Source: Agromyces sp. H66
GTDB lineage: Bacteria > Actinomycetota > Actinomycetes > Actinomycetales > Microbacteriaceae
Direction: 5' to 3'
DNA: 64,000 nucleotides
Assembly (NCBI RefSeq): GCF_004959775.1
Contig: NZ_SJZG01000004.1
Location: forward strand, 169,196-233,195
Under the pieces are notes generated by a model. That model did not search any database. It saw only the letters and a program-made list of their open reading frames with translations, and had not been told where the DNA came from. The position numbers and the translations under genes were made by a program. Of this stretch, positions 1 to 7,605 are shown in pieces (within the stretch, counting starts at the first letter, position 1; every line of letters begins with the position of its first letter).

Positions 1-513
1 GCACCCGCGTGGGAGCGGGTCGCCCGGCGCATCGGCAAGGAGCGGGGCTTCGTGGTCGCGAGCGTGCTCTTCGCGGTGGCGGCGGCCAGCCTCGTCGGCA
101 TGCTGTGGGCACCCGGCCCGTGGGTCTACGCGTCGGTGGCGCTCGCCGGCGCCGCGTACGCGGGCATGCAGTCGCTACCGATGGCCATGCTGCCCGATGT
201 CATCTCGCACGACGCCAGGCGTCACGGCGACGGACGCGCAGGCAGCTTCGGCGGCGTCTGGACCGCCGGCGAGACGGCGGGCATGGCGCTCGGCGCGACG
301 CTCTTCACCATCGTGCTCGCCGTCACGGGGTACGTCGAGTCGGTGGGCTCGGCCGTCGTCGCCCAGCCCGACGCCGCGGTCGCCGGGATCACGGTGGCCT
401 TCAGCCTGCTGCCCGCCGCGCTCGTGCTGGCGAGCCTCCTGTCGCTGCGCCGCTACCCGCTGCGCAAGGGCGACATCGACGCGGATGCCACGGCGCGGGC
501 GGCAGTGCGATGA
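1..513 (+). CDS. MFS/GPH-family sugar transporter, C-terminal part (5' end outside window)
   Basis: Frame 1 is open from the first base and ends at TGA 511-513, so about 170 C-terminal residues are present. The sequence has hydrophobic helices (around codons 18-50, 95-115 and 130-150) separated by a charged loop reading MLPDVISHDARRHGDGRAG. That loop matches the conserved cytoplasmic segment of MelB-like glycoside-cation symporters (MFS_2), followed by a GVWTAGET helix. Family knowledge suggests uptake of a sugar or glycoside with a cation; the substrate cannot be told. The stop overlaps the next start (ATGA), so the two genes are probably co-transcribed and translationally coupled. Confidence 0.8.
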   Translation, partial: APAWERVARRIGKERGFVVASVLFAVAAASLVGMLWAPGPWVYASVALAGAAYAGMQSLPMAMLPDVISHDARRHGDGRAGSFGGVWTAGETAGMALGATLFTIVLAVTGYVESVGSAVVAQPDAAVAGITVAFSLLPAALVLASLLSLRRYPLRKGDIDADATARAAVR

Positions 514-2156
514 GCGCGTTCGAGCGGCACCCCGACGACGTGCTCGCAGAGCTCGAGGCGCTGCGGAGCGCCGACGCCCCCACGCACGGCGGTCGGGTGC
601 TCTCGTACGTGTACGACTCCGGGCTTCCCGAGCTCGACGAGCTCGCCGCCCGCGCCGCCCGCCTCGTGCAGGCGGTGAACGGCCTCGACCCGACGACGTT
701 CACGTCGGTCGCCGCCATGGAGTCGGGCGTCGTCGGATTCGCGCGGCGGGTCTTCCACGGTGGCGGCGCGGGTGCCGGTGGCGCCGGGGGCGCCGGTGGC
801 GCCGGGGGTGCCCGTGGCGACGACGTCGTGGTCGGCTCGGTCACGTCGGGGGGCACCGAGAGCTGCCTGCTCGCCGTCAAGACGGCCCGCGACGTGTGGC
901 GCGCGGCGCGCGCGGGGACCCCGCGCACACCTCGGATCGTCGCCCCGACGACCGTGCACGCGGCGTTCCACAAGGCCGCGCACTACTTCGGACTCGAACT
1001 GGACCTCGTGCCGGTCGACCCGGGTACCGGTGCGCCGACGCCTGCCGCGATCGAGGAGCGTCTCGGCGACGACGTCGCGCTCGTGGTGCTCAGCGCACCG
1101 TCGTACCCGTTCGCGACGCTCGACCCGATCGCGGATGTCGCGGCGATCACCGACTCGCGCGGCATCGCGCTGCACGTCGACGCCTGCATCGGCGGCTTCG
1201 CGCTCGCGTTCTGGCCCGACGACCTGCCCGCCTGGGACTTCCGGGTGCCGGGCGTGACGAGCCTCTCGGCCGACCTGCACAAGTACGGCTACGCACCGAA
1301 GGGCGTGTCGGTGCTGCTGACCCGCGGACGCGACCGCCAGCGCCACCAGTACTTCGCGACGACCGACTGGCCGGGATATCCCGTGGTGAACCCCACGATG
1401 GCCGGGTCGAAGCCCGCCGGGCCGCTCGCGGCCGCGTGGGCGATCACCGGGGTGCTCGGCGAGGGCGGCTTCGCCGAGCTCACGGCCCGCGCGGCATCCG
1501 CCACCCGTGAGCTCCTCGACGTGATCGACGGCATCGAGGGCCTGCGCGTCGTCGGCGAACCCACGGGCCCGCTCCTCGCGGTGACGGTCGACGAGCGGGT
1601 GCCGGCCGACCGGCGGGTGGATCCGCACCACTGGGCGGATGCGGCGCGCGAGTCGGGATGGCACGTACAGCTGCAACCGGGTCGCGTGCAGTCGGACGGC
1701 ACGCGCCTGCCGCACACGAGCCACCTCACCGTGACGCCCGTCACGCAGTCCGTGGTGTCGGAGCTGTCCGCCGCGCTCGCCGCCGCCGCCGATCGCGTGC
1801 GCGGCGTGCCGGCCGTCGACGGGCACGAGCTCGTGGCCGGACTCGCCGCGCAGCTGCCCGGCGGCGTCGAGGCGCTCGCCGCGGCGTCCGCGGGCGTCGA
1901 CTCCGACGGCGCGGCCGCACTGCTCCGGGCGTTCGGCCTCCTCGGCGGCGGGGCCGGCGCGGACGATGGAGCGGGCGGGGCCGGTGGGGCCGATGCGGCG
2001 GGTAGCGCCGGCGCGAGCGGCGCGGGCGGTGGGGGCGGCGGGGCGTTGCCCGATCGGCTCGCACCCGTGCTCGCACTCGTCGAGGCGCTGCCCGGCTCGC
2101 TCACCGAGCGACTGCTCATCGAACTGCTCGCGCGGGTCGTCGAACCACGCGACTGA
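510..2156 (+). CDS. PLP-dependent decarboxylase / sphingosine-1-phosphate lyase-like enzyme
   Basis: 548 residues, started at the ATG that overlaps the transporter stop (ATGA). Fold-type I PLP enzyme of the group II decarboxylase/S1P-lyase superfamily: TSGGTES phosphate-binding turn near residue 112, the LHVDACIGG cofactor Asp at about 224, and the Schiff-base Lys in SADLHKYGYAPKG at about 258. Two low-complexity stretches are unusual: a Gly/Ala-rich insert at about 85-103 between the N-terminal region and the PLP core, and a Gly/Ala-rich linker at about 478-512 before an acidic tail. The reaction is likely decarboxylation of an amino acid or C-C cleavage of a phosphorylated aminoalcohol; the substrate is unknown. 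Coupling to a transporter suggests uptake plus catabolism. Confidence 0.8.
   Translation: MSAFERHPDDVLAELEALRSADAPTHGGRVLSYVYDSGLPELDELAARAARLVQAVNGLDPTTFTSVAAMESGVVGFARRVFHGGGAGAGGAGGAGGAGGARGDDVVVGSVTSGGTESCLLAVKTARDVWRAARAGTPRTPRIVAPTTVHAAFHKAAHYFGLELDLVPVDPGTGAPTPAAIEERLGDDVALVVLSAPSYPFATLDPIADVAAITDSRGIALHVDACIGGFALAFWPDDLPAWDFRVPGVTSLSADLHKYGYAPKGVSVLLTRGRDRQRHQYFATTDWPGYPVVNPTMAGSKPAGPLAAAWAITGVLGEGGFAELTARAASATRELLDVIDGIEGLRVVGEPTGPLLAVTVDERVPADRRVDPHHWADAARESGWHVQLQPGRVQSDGTRLPHTSHLTVTPVTQSVVSELSAALAAAADRVRGVPAVDGHELVAGLAAQLPGGVEALAAASAGVDSDGAAALLRAFGLLGGGAGADDGAGGAGGADAAGSAGASGAGGGGGGALPDRLAPVLALVEALPGSLTERLLIELLARVVEPRD
762..812 (+). repeat. Gly/Ala-coding low-complexity repeat inside the PLP enzyme
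   Basis: Near-tandem copies of a ggtggcgccggg-type unit encode a run of Gly-Gly-Ala inside the PLP-enzyme gene. It lies in a surface-loop position before the phosphate-binding turn, so length variation would probably be tolerated. Confidence 0.7.
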
Positions 2157-2223
2157 CCCGTACTGCCGGCGGCCGGCCGCATCCTGCCGGACCGGCGCGC
2201 GGTCGCGGCATCCGCTGCCAGGG

Positions 2224-2284
2224 CCGGAATCGAGCGGTCGCGTTTGCAGGGTGCGACCCGCCAATCGCGACCTCTCGATTCCGG
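2224..2284. terminator. Long imperfect palindrome between convergent genes (terminator/REP-like)
   Basis: Arms 2224-2242 (begins ccggaatcgag) and 2266-2284 (ends ctcgattccgg) are inverted repeats matching at 18 of 19 positions. The 23-nt middle continues the pairing imperfectly (gcagggt/acccgcc), leaving a loop of about 3 nt. It sits between the convergent PLP-enzyme and lipoprotein genes, so it can serve as a bidirectional terminator. Its length and A/T-bearing core also resemble a dispersed palindromic repeat. Only one copy was seen here. Confidence 0.6.
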
Positions 2285-2294
2285 GGTCGGCCCT

Positions 2295-3179
2295 TCAGCC
2301 GGCCGGCGCATCCAGGCCGCAGCGTTCGCCGTAGTAGGCGTACAGCTCGGCCTTCAGGCCGTCGGCGGCGGGCACGTCGAGCCGGCCGGCCCGGCCGTCG
2401 TCGGTGGCGAGTTCGAACGGGAGGATCGTGCCGCGCTTGTCGTCGGCGATCGCGTGGGCGTCGCATCGCGCGGGCCGCACCGGAAGCGAGATCGTGAACG
2501 GCGCGTCACCGGTCGCCACGTCGAGGCCGAGCGTCCAGTCGATGCCGTCTTCGGCGTTCAGGAGCGTCGTGCCGTAGATGCGCTCGATGCGCATCGAGCG
2601 GTCGCCGGTGGCCACAGGCTCGACCCGCACGTCGATGTAGGCCCGACGGTCGGGGCCGACGCCGGTCGAGCGCAGGTGCTCGGGCATGACGAGGGCGGCC
2701 ACGGCCGCGACGGACTCGCCGAGGCAGTCGGCGCCGTTCACGCGGGCGACGGTGTCGAAGGGGTCGTCGGCCGTGAGCCGACCCTCGTGCGCACCGTCCG
2801 CCGTGCGCAGGCGCAGGTCGACCTCGACCGGCCCGGGCTCGGCGTCGCACACGCTCGCCGGCAGGTCGAGCCGGATGTCGACCGCGTCGTCGGCCCCGAG
2901 CTCGATCGCCTCCGACCGCTCCAGTCCTGGCGCGAACGTCGGCGTCTCGACGACGAACGATTCGATCGTCACCGGCGTCGGGCCGGCGTTCTCGAAGCGC
3001 ACCACGAGTTGCCCTGCGACGACGTCGAGGCGGCCCTGCTTGATGGAGACCGCGAGCCCGTCGGGCATCGCGGGCGCGGCGGCCGGCGACGCGCACCCCG
3101 CGAGCAGGAGCGGCACGGTCGCGAGGGCGCCGACGAGCGCGAGCGAGCGGGAGCGGTGGGCGAGAGGCATCCGGCTCAT
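2295..3179 (-). CDS. Lipoprotein of unknown function
   Basis: 294 residues from ATG 3179 (a second ATG, three codons in, at 3170 is possible). The N-terminus is Arg/His-positive, then hydrophobic, and ends in the lipobox LLLAGC, so it is a predicted lipid-anchored exported protein with the modified Cys near residue 26. The rest looks like beta-sandwich sequence with four scattered Cys that could form disulfides, and no motif I recognise. It starts only 7 nt after the mrp stop and probably forms the last gene of the mgtE-N/DUF1003/mrp operon. No function is assigned. Confidence 0.75.
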   Translation of the reverse strand: MSRMPLAHRSRSLALVGALATVPLLLAGCASPAAAPAMPDGLAVSIKQGRLDVVAGQLVVRFENAGPTPVTIESFVVETPTFAPGLERSEAIELGADDAVDIRLDLPASVCDAEPGPVEVDLRLRTADGAHEGRLTADDPFDTVARVNGADCLGESVAAVAALVMPEHLRSTGVGPDRRAYIDVRVEPVATGDRSMRIERIYGTTLLNAEDGIDWTLGLDVATGDAPFTISLPVRPARCDAHAIADDKRGTILPFELATDDGRAGRLDVPAADGLKAELYAYYGERCGLDAPAG

Positions 3180-3186
3180 CGTTCGA

Positions 3187-4365
3187 TCACCGCACCGAGA
3201 CGTCGAGGCGGCGACCGGCCAGCGATCGGGGGAGGGCGGCGAGGTGCTCGGCGACCTGCTCGATGGCGCGCGCGGCCGGATCGTCGGGCGAGGAGGCCAC
3301 GACGGGCGTGCCGGCGTCGCCGCCCTGTCGCAGCGCGATGCTGAGCGGAACGCTCGCCAGGAGCGGCACGGGCTCGGGCTGCCCCTCGGAGAGCCGCTCG
3401 GCCACGAGGGCGCCGCCGCCGGCGCCGAACAGCTCGACGACGCTTCCCTCGGGCCCGGCGAAGCCCGACATGTTCTCGACCACGCCGACGATGCGCTGTC
3501 CGGTCTGCCGGGCGACCACGCCCGATCGCTCGGCGACGTCGGCCGCGGCCGGCTGCGGCGTCGTGACCACGACGACCTCGGCGTTCGGCAGCAGCTGCCC
3601 CAGCGAGATCGCCACATCGCCGGTGCCCGGCGGCAGGTCGACGAGGAGCACGTCGAGGTCGCCGAAGTACACGTCGGTGAGGAACTGGTTGAGCGTGCGG
3701 TGCAGCATCGGACCCCGCCACGCCACGGCCACCGACGACGCGCGGCCGCCCGGCTCGGCGGGCTCCACGAACATGCCGATCGAGATGACCTTCACGCCGT
3801 GGGCCACGGGCGGCAGGATCATGTCGTCGACCCGCGTCGGGCGGGCGGCGTTGCCGTGCTCGTCGACGAGGCCGACCAATCCCGGGATCGAGAAGCCGTG
3901 CACGTCGGCGTCGACGAGCCCCACGCTCAAGCCGCGTGCGGCCAGCGCGACGGCGAGGTTCGCGGTGATCGTCGACTTGCCGACGCCGCCCTTGCCGCTC
4001 GTGATCGCGATCACGCGGGTGAGGGTGCCCGGGCCGAACGGGTTGCCCCGTGCCGCGCGGCCGCCGCGGAGCCGCTCGGTGAGCGCCTGCCGTTGTTCGG
4101 GCGTCATGACCGTGAGGTCCACGTCGGCGTTGCCGGGCCCGACGACCGTCTCCGCGGCCTGCCGCACGTCGCGTTCGATGCGGTCGCTGGCGGGGCATCC
4201 GACGATCGTCAACCGGATGCCGACCCGTGCACGACCGTCGTCGCCGACCGCGACCGACTCGACCATGTCGAGGTCGGTGATCGGCTTGCGGATCTCGGGG
4301 TCGATGACGCCGGTGAGTGCGGCGCGGACCCCCTGCTCGAGTGCTGCGACGTCAACGGGGGGCAT
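3187..4365 (-). CDS. mrp: Mrp/NBP35-family iron-sulfur carrier ATPase
   Basis: 392 residues. An N-terminal MIP18/DUF59 domain (about 8-85, VIDPEIRKPITDLDMV) precedes a ParA-like P-loop ATPase with a deviant Walker A SGKGGVGKST at about 123-132 and the switch DLPPGTGD. The family binds and transfers Fe-S clusters in the cytoplasm. The start at ATG 4365 is chosen because GGGGAGG sits 6 nt upstream and the DUF59 domain begins directly after. The start overlaps the stop of the DUF1003 gene by 14 nt, indicating coupling. The usual C-terminal CxxC of many Mrp proteins is not visible in the translation, which may affect cluster binding. Confidence 0.9.
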   Translation of the reverse strand: MPPVDVAALEQGVRAALTGVIDPEIRKPITDLDMVESVAVGDDGRARVGIRLTIVGCPASDRIERDVRQAAETVVGPGNADVDLTVMTPEQRQALTERLRGGRAARGNPFGPGTLTRVIAITSGKGGVGKSTITANLAVALAARGLSVGLVDADVHGFSIPGLVGLVDEHGNAARPTRVDDMILPPVAHGVKVISIGMFVEPAEPGGRASSVAVAWRGPMLHRTLNQFLTDVYFGDLDVLLVDLPPGTGDVAISLGQLLPNAEVVVVTTPQPAAADVAERSGVVARQTGQRIVGVVENMSGFAGPEGSVVELFGAGGGALVAERLSEGQPEPVPLLASVPLSIALRQGGDAGTPVVASSPDDPAARAIEQVAEHLAALPRSLAGRRLDVSVR

Positions 4366-4870
4366 GCTCGGCCTCCCCGTCGGGCTGCCGGTCGAGCTCC
4401 TCCATCGCGGCACGCAGCTCGGCGCGGATGAAGTCCTTCGTCGCGAGCTCCTTCACGACGAGCCGGAGCGCCACGACCTCGCGGGCGAGGTACTCGGTGT
4501 CGGCGAGGTTCCGCTCGGCGCGTTGACGGTCCTGTTCGATCTGCACGCGGTCGCGGTCGTCCTGCCGGTTCTGGGCGAGCAGGATGAGCGGGGCGGCGTA
4601 GGAGGCCTGCAGGGAGAGGGCGAGGGTCAGCGCGATGAAGCCGTAGTCGGCGCGGTCGAACTGCAGGTTCGTGGGTGCGAGCGTGTTCCAGAGCATCCAC
4701 GCGACGACGAAGAGGGAGAGGCCGAACAGGAACCAGGGCGTTCCCATGCCGCGCGCGATGTACTCGGTGAAGCGACCGAAGCGGTCGCTGTCGCCCGATC
4801 CGCGGAAGGCCGGCGATCGGCGGATTCCCTTCGGGGTGTCGAACCGGCGGTCGACGTCAACGCGTGCCAT
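4352..4870 (-). CDS. DUF1003 family membrane protein
   Basis: 172 residues from ATG 4870, preferred over ATG 4888 because AAGGAGG lies 8 nt before it. Two transmembrane helices (about 46-64 and 79-97, separated by a loop with LAPTNLQFDRADYG) are followed by a long charged, probably coiled-coil C-terminus (QNRQDDRDRVQIEQDRQR). This matches the DUF1003 family, whose role is unknown. It lies between an MgtE-N/CBS gene and mrp with 14-nt overlaps on both sides; my recollection is that this trio recurs in actinobacteria. Confidence 0.88.
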   Translation of the reverse strand: MARVDVDRRFDTPKGIRRSPAFRGSGDSDRFGRFTEYIARGMGTPWFLFGLSLFVVAWMLWNTLAPTNLQFDRADYGFIALTLALSLQASYAAPLILLAQNRQDDRDRVQIEQDRQRAERNLADTEYLAREVVALRLVVKELATKDFIRAELRAAMEELDRQPDGEAEHAPR

Positions 4871-6185
4871 CTCCTGCCCTCCTTCCATGCGGGATCGGGA
4901 TGCTACCGGTGGTCAGTTGCGCGCGCGCCGCGGCGCGGCGTCCCACTTCGGTCTCCTCGGGATGACTTCGCCAGTCATCGGGCAGGAGGTAGTCGAGCAC
5001 GTCGTCAATCGTCACCACCCCGACGAGTCGGTGCTTCTCGTCGACCACCGGCACCGAGACGAGGTCGTAGCTCGCGAGGATGCGGCTGACCTCGGCGGCG
5101 GAGGTGTCGGCGCGGACGGGCTCGAGGCCCTGGTCGATGAGCGTGCCGAGGCGCTCGTGCGGCGGATAGCGGAGCATCCGCTGGAAGTGGACGATGCCGA
5201 GGAACCGACCCGTCGGCGGCTCGTACGGCGGCAGGGTGACGCACACCGCGGCGCCGAGCGCCGGCGGGAGGTCGTGACGTCGGATGAGCGCGAGTCCCTC
5301 GGCCACGGTCGCGTCGGCCGAGACGATGATGGGCTCGGTCGTCATGAGCCCGCCGGCGGTGTCGGGGCCGTACGAGAGGAGGAACCGCACGTCGTCGGCC
5401 TCCTCGGGCTCCATGAGCTCGAGGAGGTGCTCGCCGCGCTCCTCGGGGAGCTGCGCGATGAGGTCGGCCGCGTCGTCGGGCGACATGTGGTCGAGCACGT
5501 CGGCGGCGCGGTCGTCGCCGAGCTTCGCGAGGATCTCGACCTGGTCGGACTCGGGCATCTCCTCGAGCACGTCGGCGAGCCGGTCGTCGGGCAGTTCCGC
5601 GGCGACCTCCTGCCGGCGCTGCGGGGGCAGGTCGAGGAGCGTGTTCGCGAGGTCGGCGGGCTTCAGCTCGGAGTAGGTCGCGATGAGCTGCTCGGCGGAC
5701 TGCGCCTCGCCCTTCGCCGTGAACTCGCGCACCTCGCGCCAGGTCACGTAGGCCGACTGCCCCTTCGTGAACGGCGATGCGCCCTTGGGTCGGCGCACGA
5801 AGAGCTGGTCGACCTCCCACTCGCCGGGCTCGCGCTCCTCGATCGCGACATCCTCGATCGTCGCCTGGCCCGAGCCGTCGTTGAAGACCACCTTGCGACC
5901 GAGCATCTCGGCGATCACGCGCACCTCGCCGCCGCGCTGCTCGAACCGGCGCAGGTTGATGAGGCCCGTCGTGATGATCTGGCCGCCCCCGATCGACGTG
6001 ACCCGCCCGATCGAGACGAAGACCCTGCGTTTGCCCGGGATCTCGACGATGAGTCCGACGACCCGCGGAGGGTCGTTCTTGCGGTACACGACGAGGACGT
6101 CGCGCACCTTACCGACCCGGTCGCCGGCGGGGTCGAAGACCGCGCAGCCGGCGAGTCGGGCGACGAAGACTCTCGTGGCACTCAC
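4857..6185 (-). CDS. MgtE intracellular N-domain plus CBS-pair protein, no channel domain
   Basis: 442 residues. The order is: PRC-barrel-like N-terminus (about 1-150, twice VGKVRDVLVV-like), MgtE N domain (about 170-275, repeated ELPDDRLADVLEEM-type helices) and two CBS motifs (about 280-410, ending VPVVDEKHRLVGVVTIDDVL). The five-helix Mg channel found in true MgtE is absent, so this is a cytoplasmic regulator or sensor rather than a transporter. It could sense Mg2+ or nucleotide and act on another protein. Head of a four-gene minus-strand operon; its stop overlaps the DUF1003 gene by 14 nt. Confidence 0.85.
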   Translation of the reverse strand: MSATRVFVARLAGCAVFDPAGDRVGKVRDVLVVYRKNDPPRVVGLIVEIPGKRRVFVSIGRVTSIGGGQIITTGLINLRRFEQRGGEVRVIAEMLGRKVVFNDGSGQATIEDVAIEEREPGEWEVDQLFVRRPKGASPFTKGQSAYVTWREVREFTAKGEAQSAEQLIATYSELKPADLANTLLDLPPQRRQEVAAELPDDRLADVLEEMPESDQVEILAKLGDDRAADVLDHMSPDDAADLIAQLPEERGEHLLELMEPEEADDVRFLLSYGPDTAGGLMTTEPIIVSADATVAEGLALIRRHDLPPALGAAVCVTLPPYEPPTGRFLGIVHFQRMLRYPPHERLGTLIDQGLEPVRADTSAAEVSRILASYDLVSVPVVDEKHRLVGVVTIDDVLDYLLPDDWRSHPEETEVGRRAAARAQLTTGSIPIPHGRRAGDGTR

Positions 6186-6262
6186 ACCACCAACTTAGCC
6201 CCGGAACCGGCATTCCGGCCGGTTCCGGGCGGCGGCGCGCGGCCCCGTGGGAGAATGGCCGC

Positions 6263-7021
6263 GTGACCAACCAATCCCCGTTCGGCGGCCGCATGGCGCG
6301 CACGTATCCGACCCTCCCCAGCGGTGAGACCGTGGCGAGCTTCGAGACCTACGCCGAGGCGCAGGCCGGCGTCGACACGCTGGCCAAGGCGGGCTTCCCC
6401 GTGAAGGAGCTCGCGATCGTCGGCACCGGCCTCACGAGCGTGGAGCGGATCACCGGCACCCTCAGCTGGGGGCGGGCCGCCGGCGCCGGCGCGTTGTCGG
6501 GCGCCTGGTTCGGCACCTTCCTCGGCCTGTTGTTCTTCATCTTCGCCCCCACGGGCGCGTCGCTCGGCATCCTGGGCGCCGCGATCCTCATCGGCGCGGG
6601 ATTCGGCATGATCTTCAGCGTCGTCTCGTACTCGGTCAACCGGCGCCGCCGCGACTTCACCTCGATCGCCCAGGTGCTGGCGACGCGCTACTCGATCGTC
6701 GCCGAGCCGGCGCACGTCACGCGCGCACGGCAGGTGCTCGGAACCACGGATGTCGCGGGTGCACCGTGGAGCGCGCCGGCCGCGCCGGTGCCGCCCGCTG
6801 CCTCCGCGGCCGTGCCGGCGGCCGCGCCGCCGCCCGCGCCCGCCGCGTCGGCAGAGCCGTCGGGCGGGGAGGCGGCGTCGGCCGGAGGAGAGGGCACCGA
6901 GGCATCCGACACCGGCGCGGAAGCGGCCGAAGAGGAACCGCGCGGCCTCACCTACGGCGAGGCGCAGGACGCCGCCCGCCGGGCGCGCCGGCAGCGCGAA
7001 CGCGGCGACGCCGACGCCTGA
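6263..7021 (+). CDS. General stress protein 17M-like (YflT domain) membrane protein
   Basis: 252 residues from GTG 6263; a GAGAAT hexamer lies 6 nt upstream, suggesting a leaderless message. The N-terminal region (about 20-75, VASFETYAEAQAGVDTLAKAGFPV) matches the YflT/GSP17M small domain. Two transmembrane segments follow (about 75-120, AGAGALSGAWFGTFLGLLFF and the next helix). The C-terminal 90 residues are Pro/Ala/Glu-rich and disordered. The family is stress-induced in Bacillus; the mechanism is unknown. Confidence 0.78.
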   Translation: MTNQSPFGGRMARTYPTLPSGETVASFETYAEAQAGVDTLAKAGFPVKELAIVGTGLTSVERITGTLSWGRAAGAGALSGAWFGTFLGLLFFIFAPTGASLGILGAAILIGAGFGMIFSVVSYSVNRRRRDFTSIAQVLATRYSIVAEPAHVTRARQVLGTTDVAGAPWSAPAAPVPPAASAAVPAAAPPPAPAASAEPSGGEAASAGGEGTEASDTGAEAAEEEPRGLTYGEAQDAARRARRQRERGDADA

Positions 7022-7145
7022 GGCCCGCCGGCGTCGGGCCGGTCGCGCGGCCGGTGCGCCGCTTCGGTCGACGCGAGGGCGCACAGGGGCGCGGTGAGCA
7101 GCAGCGCTCCTTGCGCGGCCGGCGACGTCGCGGGGCATTTCCAGA

Positions 7146-7159
7146 TTCGCGATATATCG
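7146..7159 (+). promoter_or_regulatory. AT-rich palindrome before the PGPGW gene
   Basis: The palindrome gcgatatatcgt contains a perfect GATATATC core in an otherwise GC-rich gap and ends about 8 nt before ATG 7168. It resembles half of the PadR-gene operator at 47450-47473, which also carries GCGATATAT. It could be an operator or the -10 region itself. Confidence 0.4.
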
Positions 7160-7167
7160 TGTCGCCC

Positions 7168-7512
7168 ATGGTGCACCTGATCACGCAACGCGAGCTCGAG
7201 CTCGAGATCGCCGAGGGCGAGCGGCCGGATCGTCCGATCCGGCGGATGCTCCGCGGCATCCGCCGCTGGATCGACCGCCACCCGCGGCTGCGGTTCGCCT
7301 ACCGACTCGGCGTCGGCGTGCTCGGCGGGGTCATCGCGTTCGGCGGGCTGCTGCTCGTGCCGCTGCCCGGCCCCGGATGGCTCGTCGTATTCCTCGGCCT
7401 CGCGATCCTCGGCACCGAGTTTGCGTGGGCGAAACGCCTCGCCGCCTTCACCAAGCGCCAGCTCGCGCGGTTCTGGGCCTGGTGGCAGGAGCGCCGGGCC
7501 GCGCGCGCCTGA
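7168..7512 (+). CDS. PGPGW-motif small membrane protein (TIGR02611-like)
   Basis: 114 residues from ATG 7168. A charged amphipathic N-terminus (ELELEIAEGERPDRPIRR) precedes two membrane helices framing the signature LLLVPLPGPGWLVVFLGLAILG (residues about 60-80). The tail is Arg/Trp-rich. The PGPGW family is a small actinobacterial and proteobacterial membrane protein of unknown function. The initial Met-Val-His start is supported by the palindrome just upstream, which leaves little room for an earlier start. Confidence 0.75.
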   Translation: MVHLITQRELELEIAEGERPDRPIRRMLRGIRRWIDRHPRLRFAYRLGVGVLGGVIAFGGLLLVPLPGPGWLVVFLGLAILGTEFAWAKRLAAFTKRQLARFWAWWQERRAARA

Positions 7513-7605
7513 CGAACCCGACCGCCGGCCGCGCCACGCCCGCGGGCTCTGCGCCAGTTGTGCGGGCGCGGAGGACGCGGATGTGGCTCCGAGGCCGCGA
7601 GGGCG

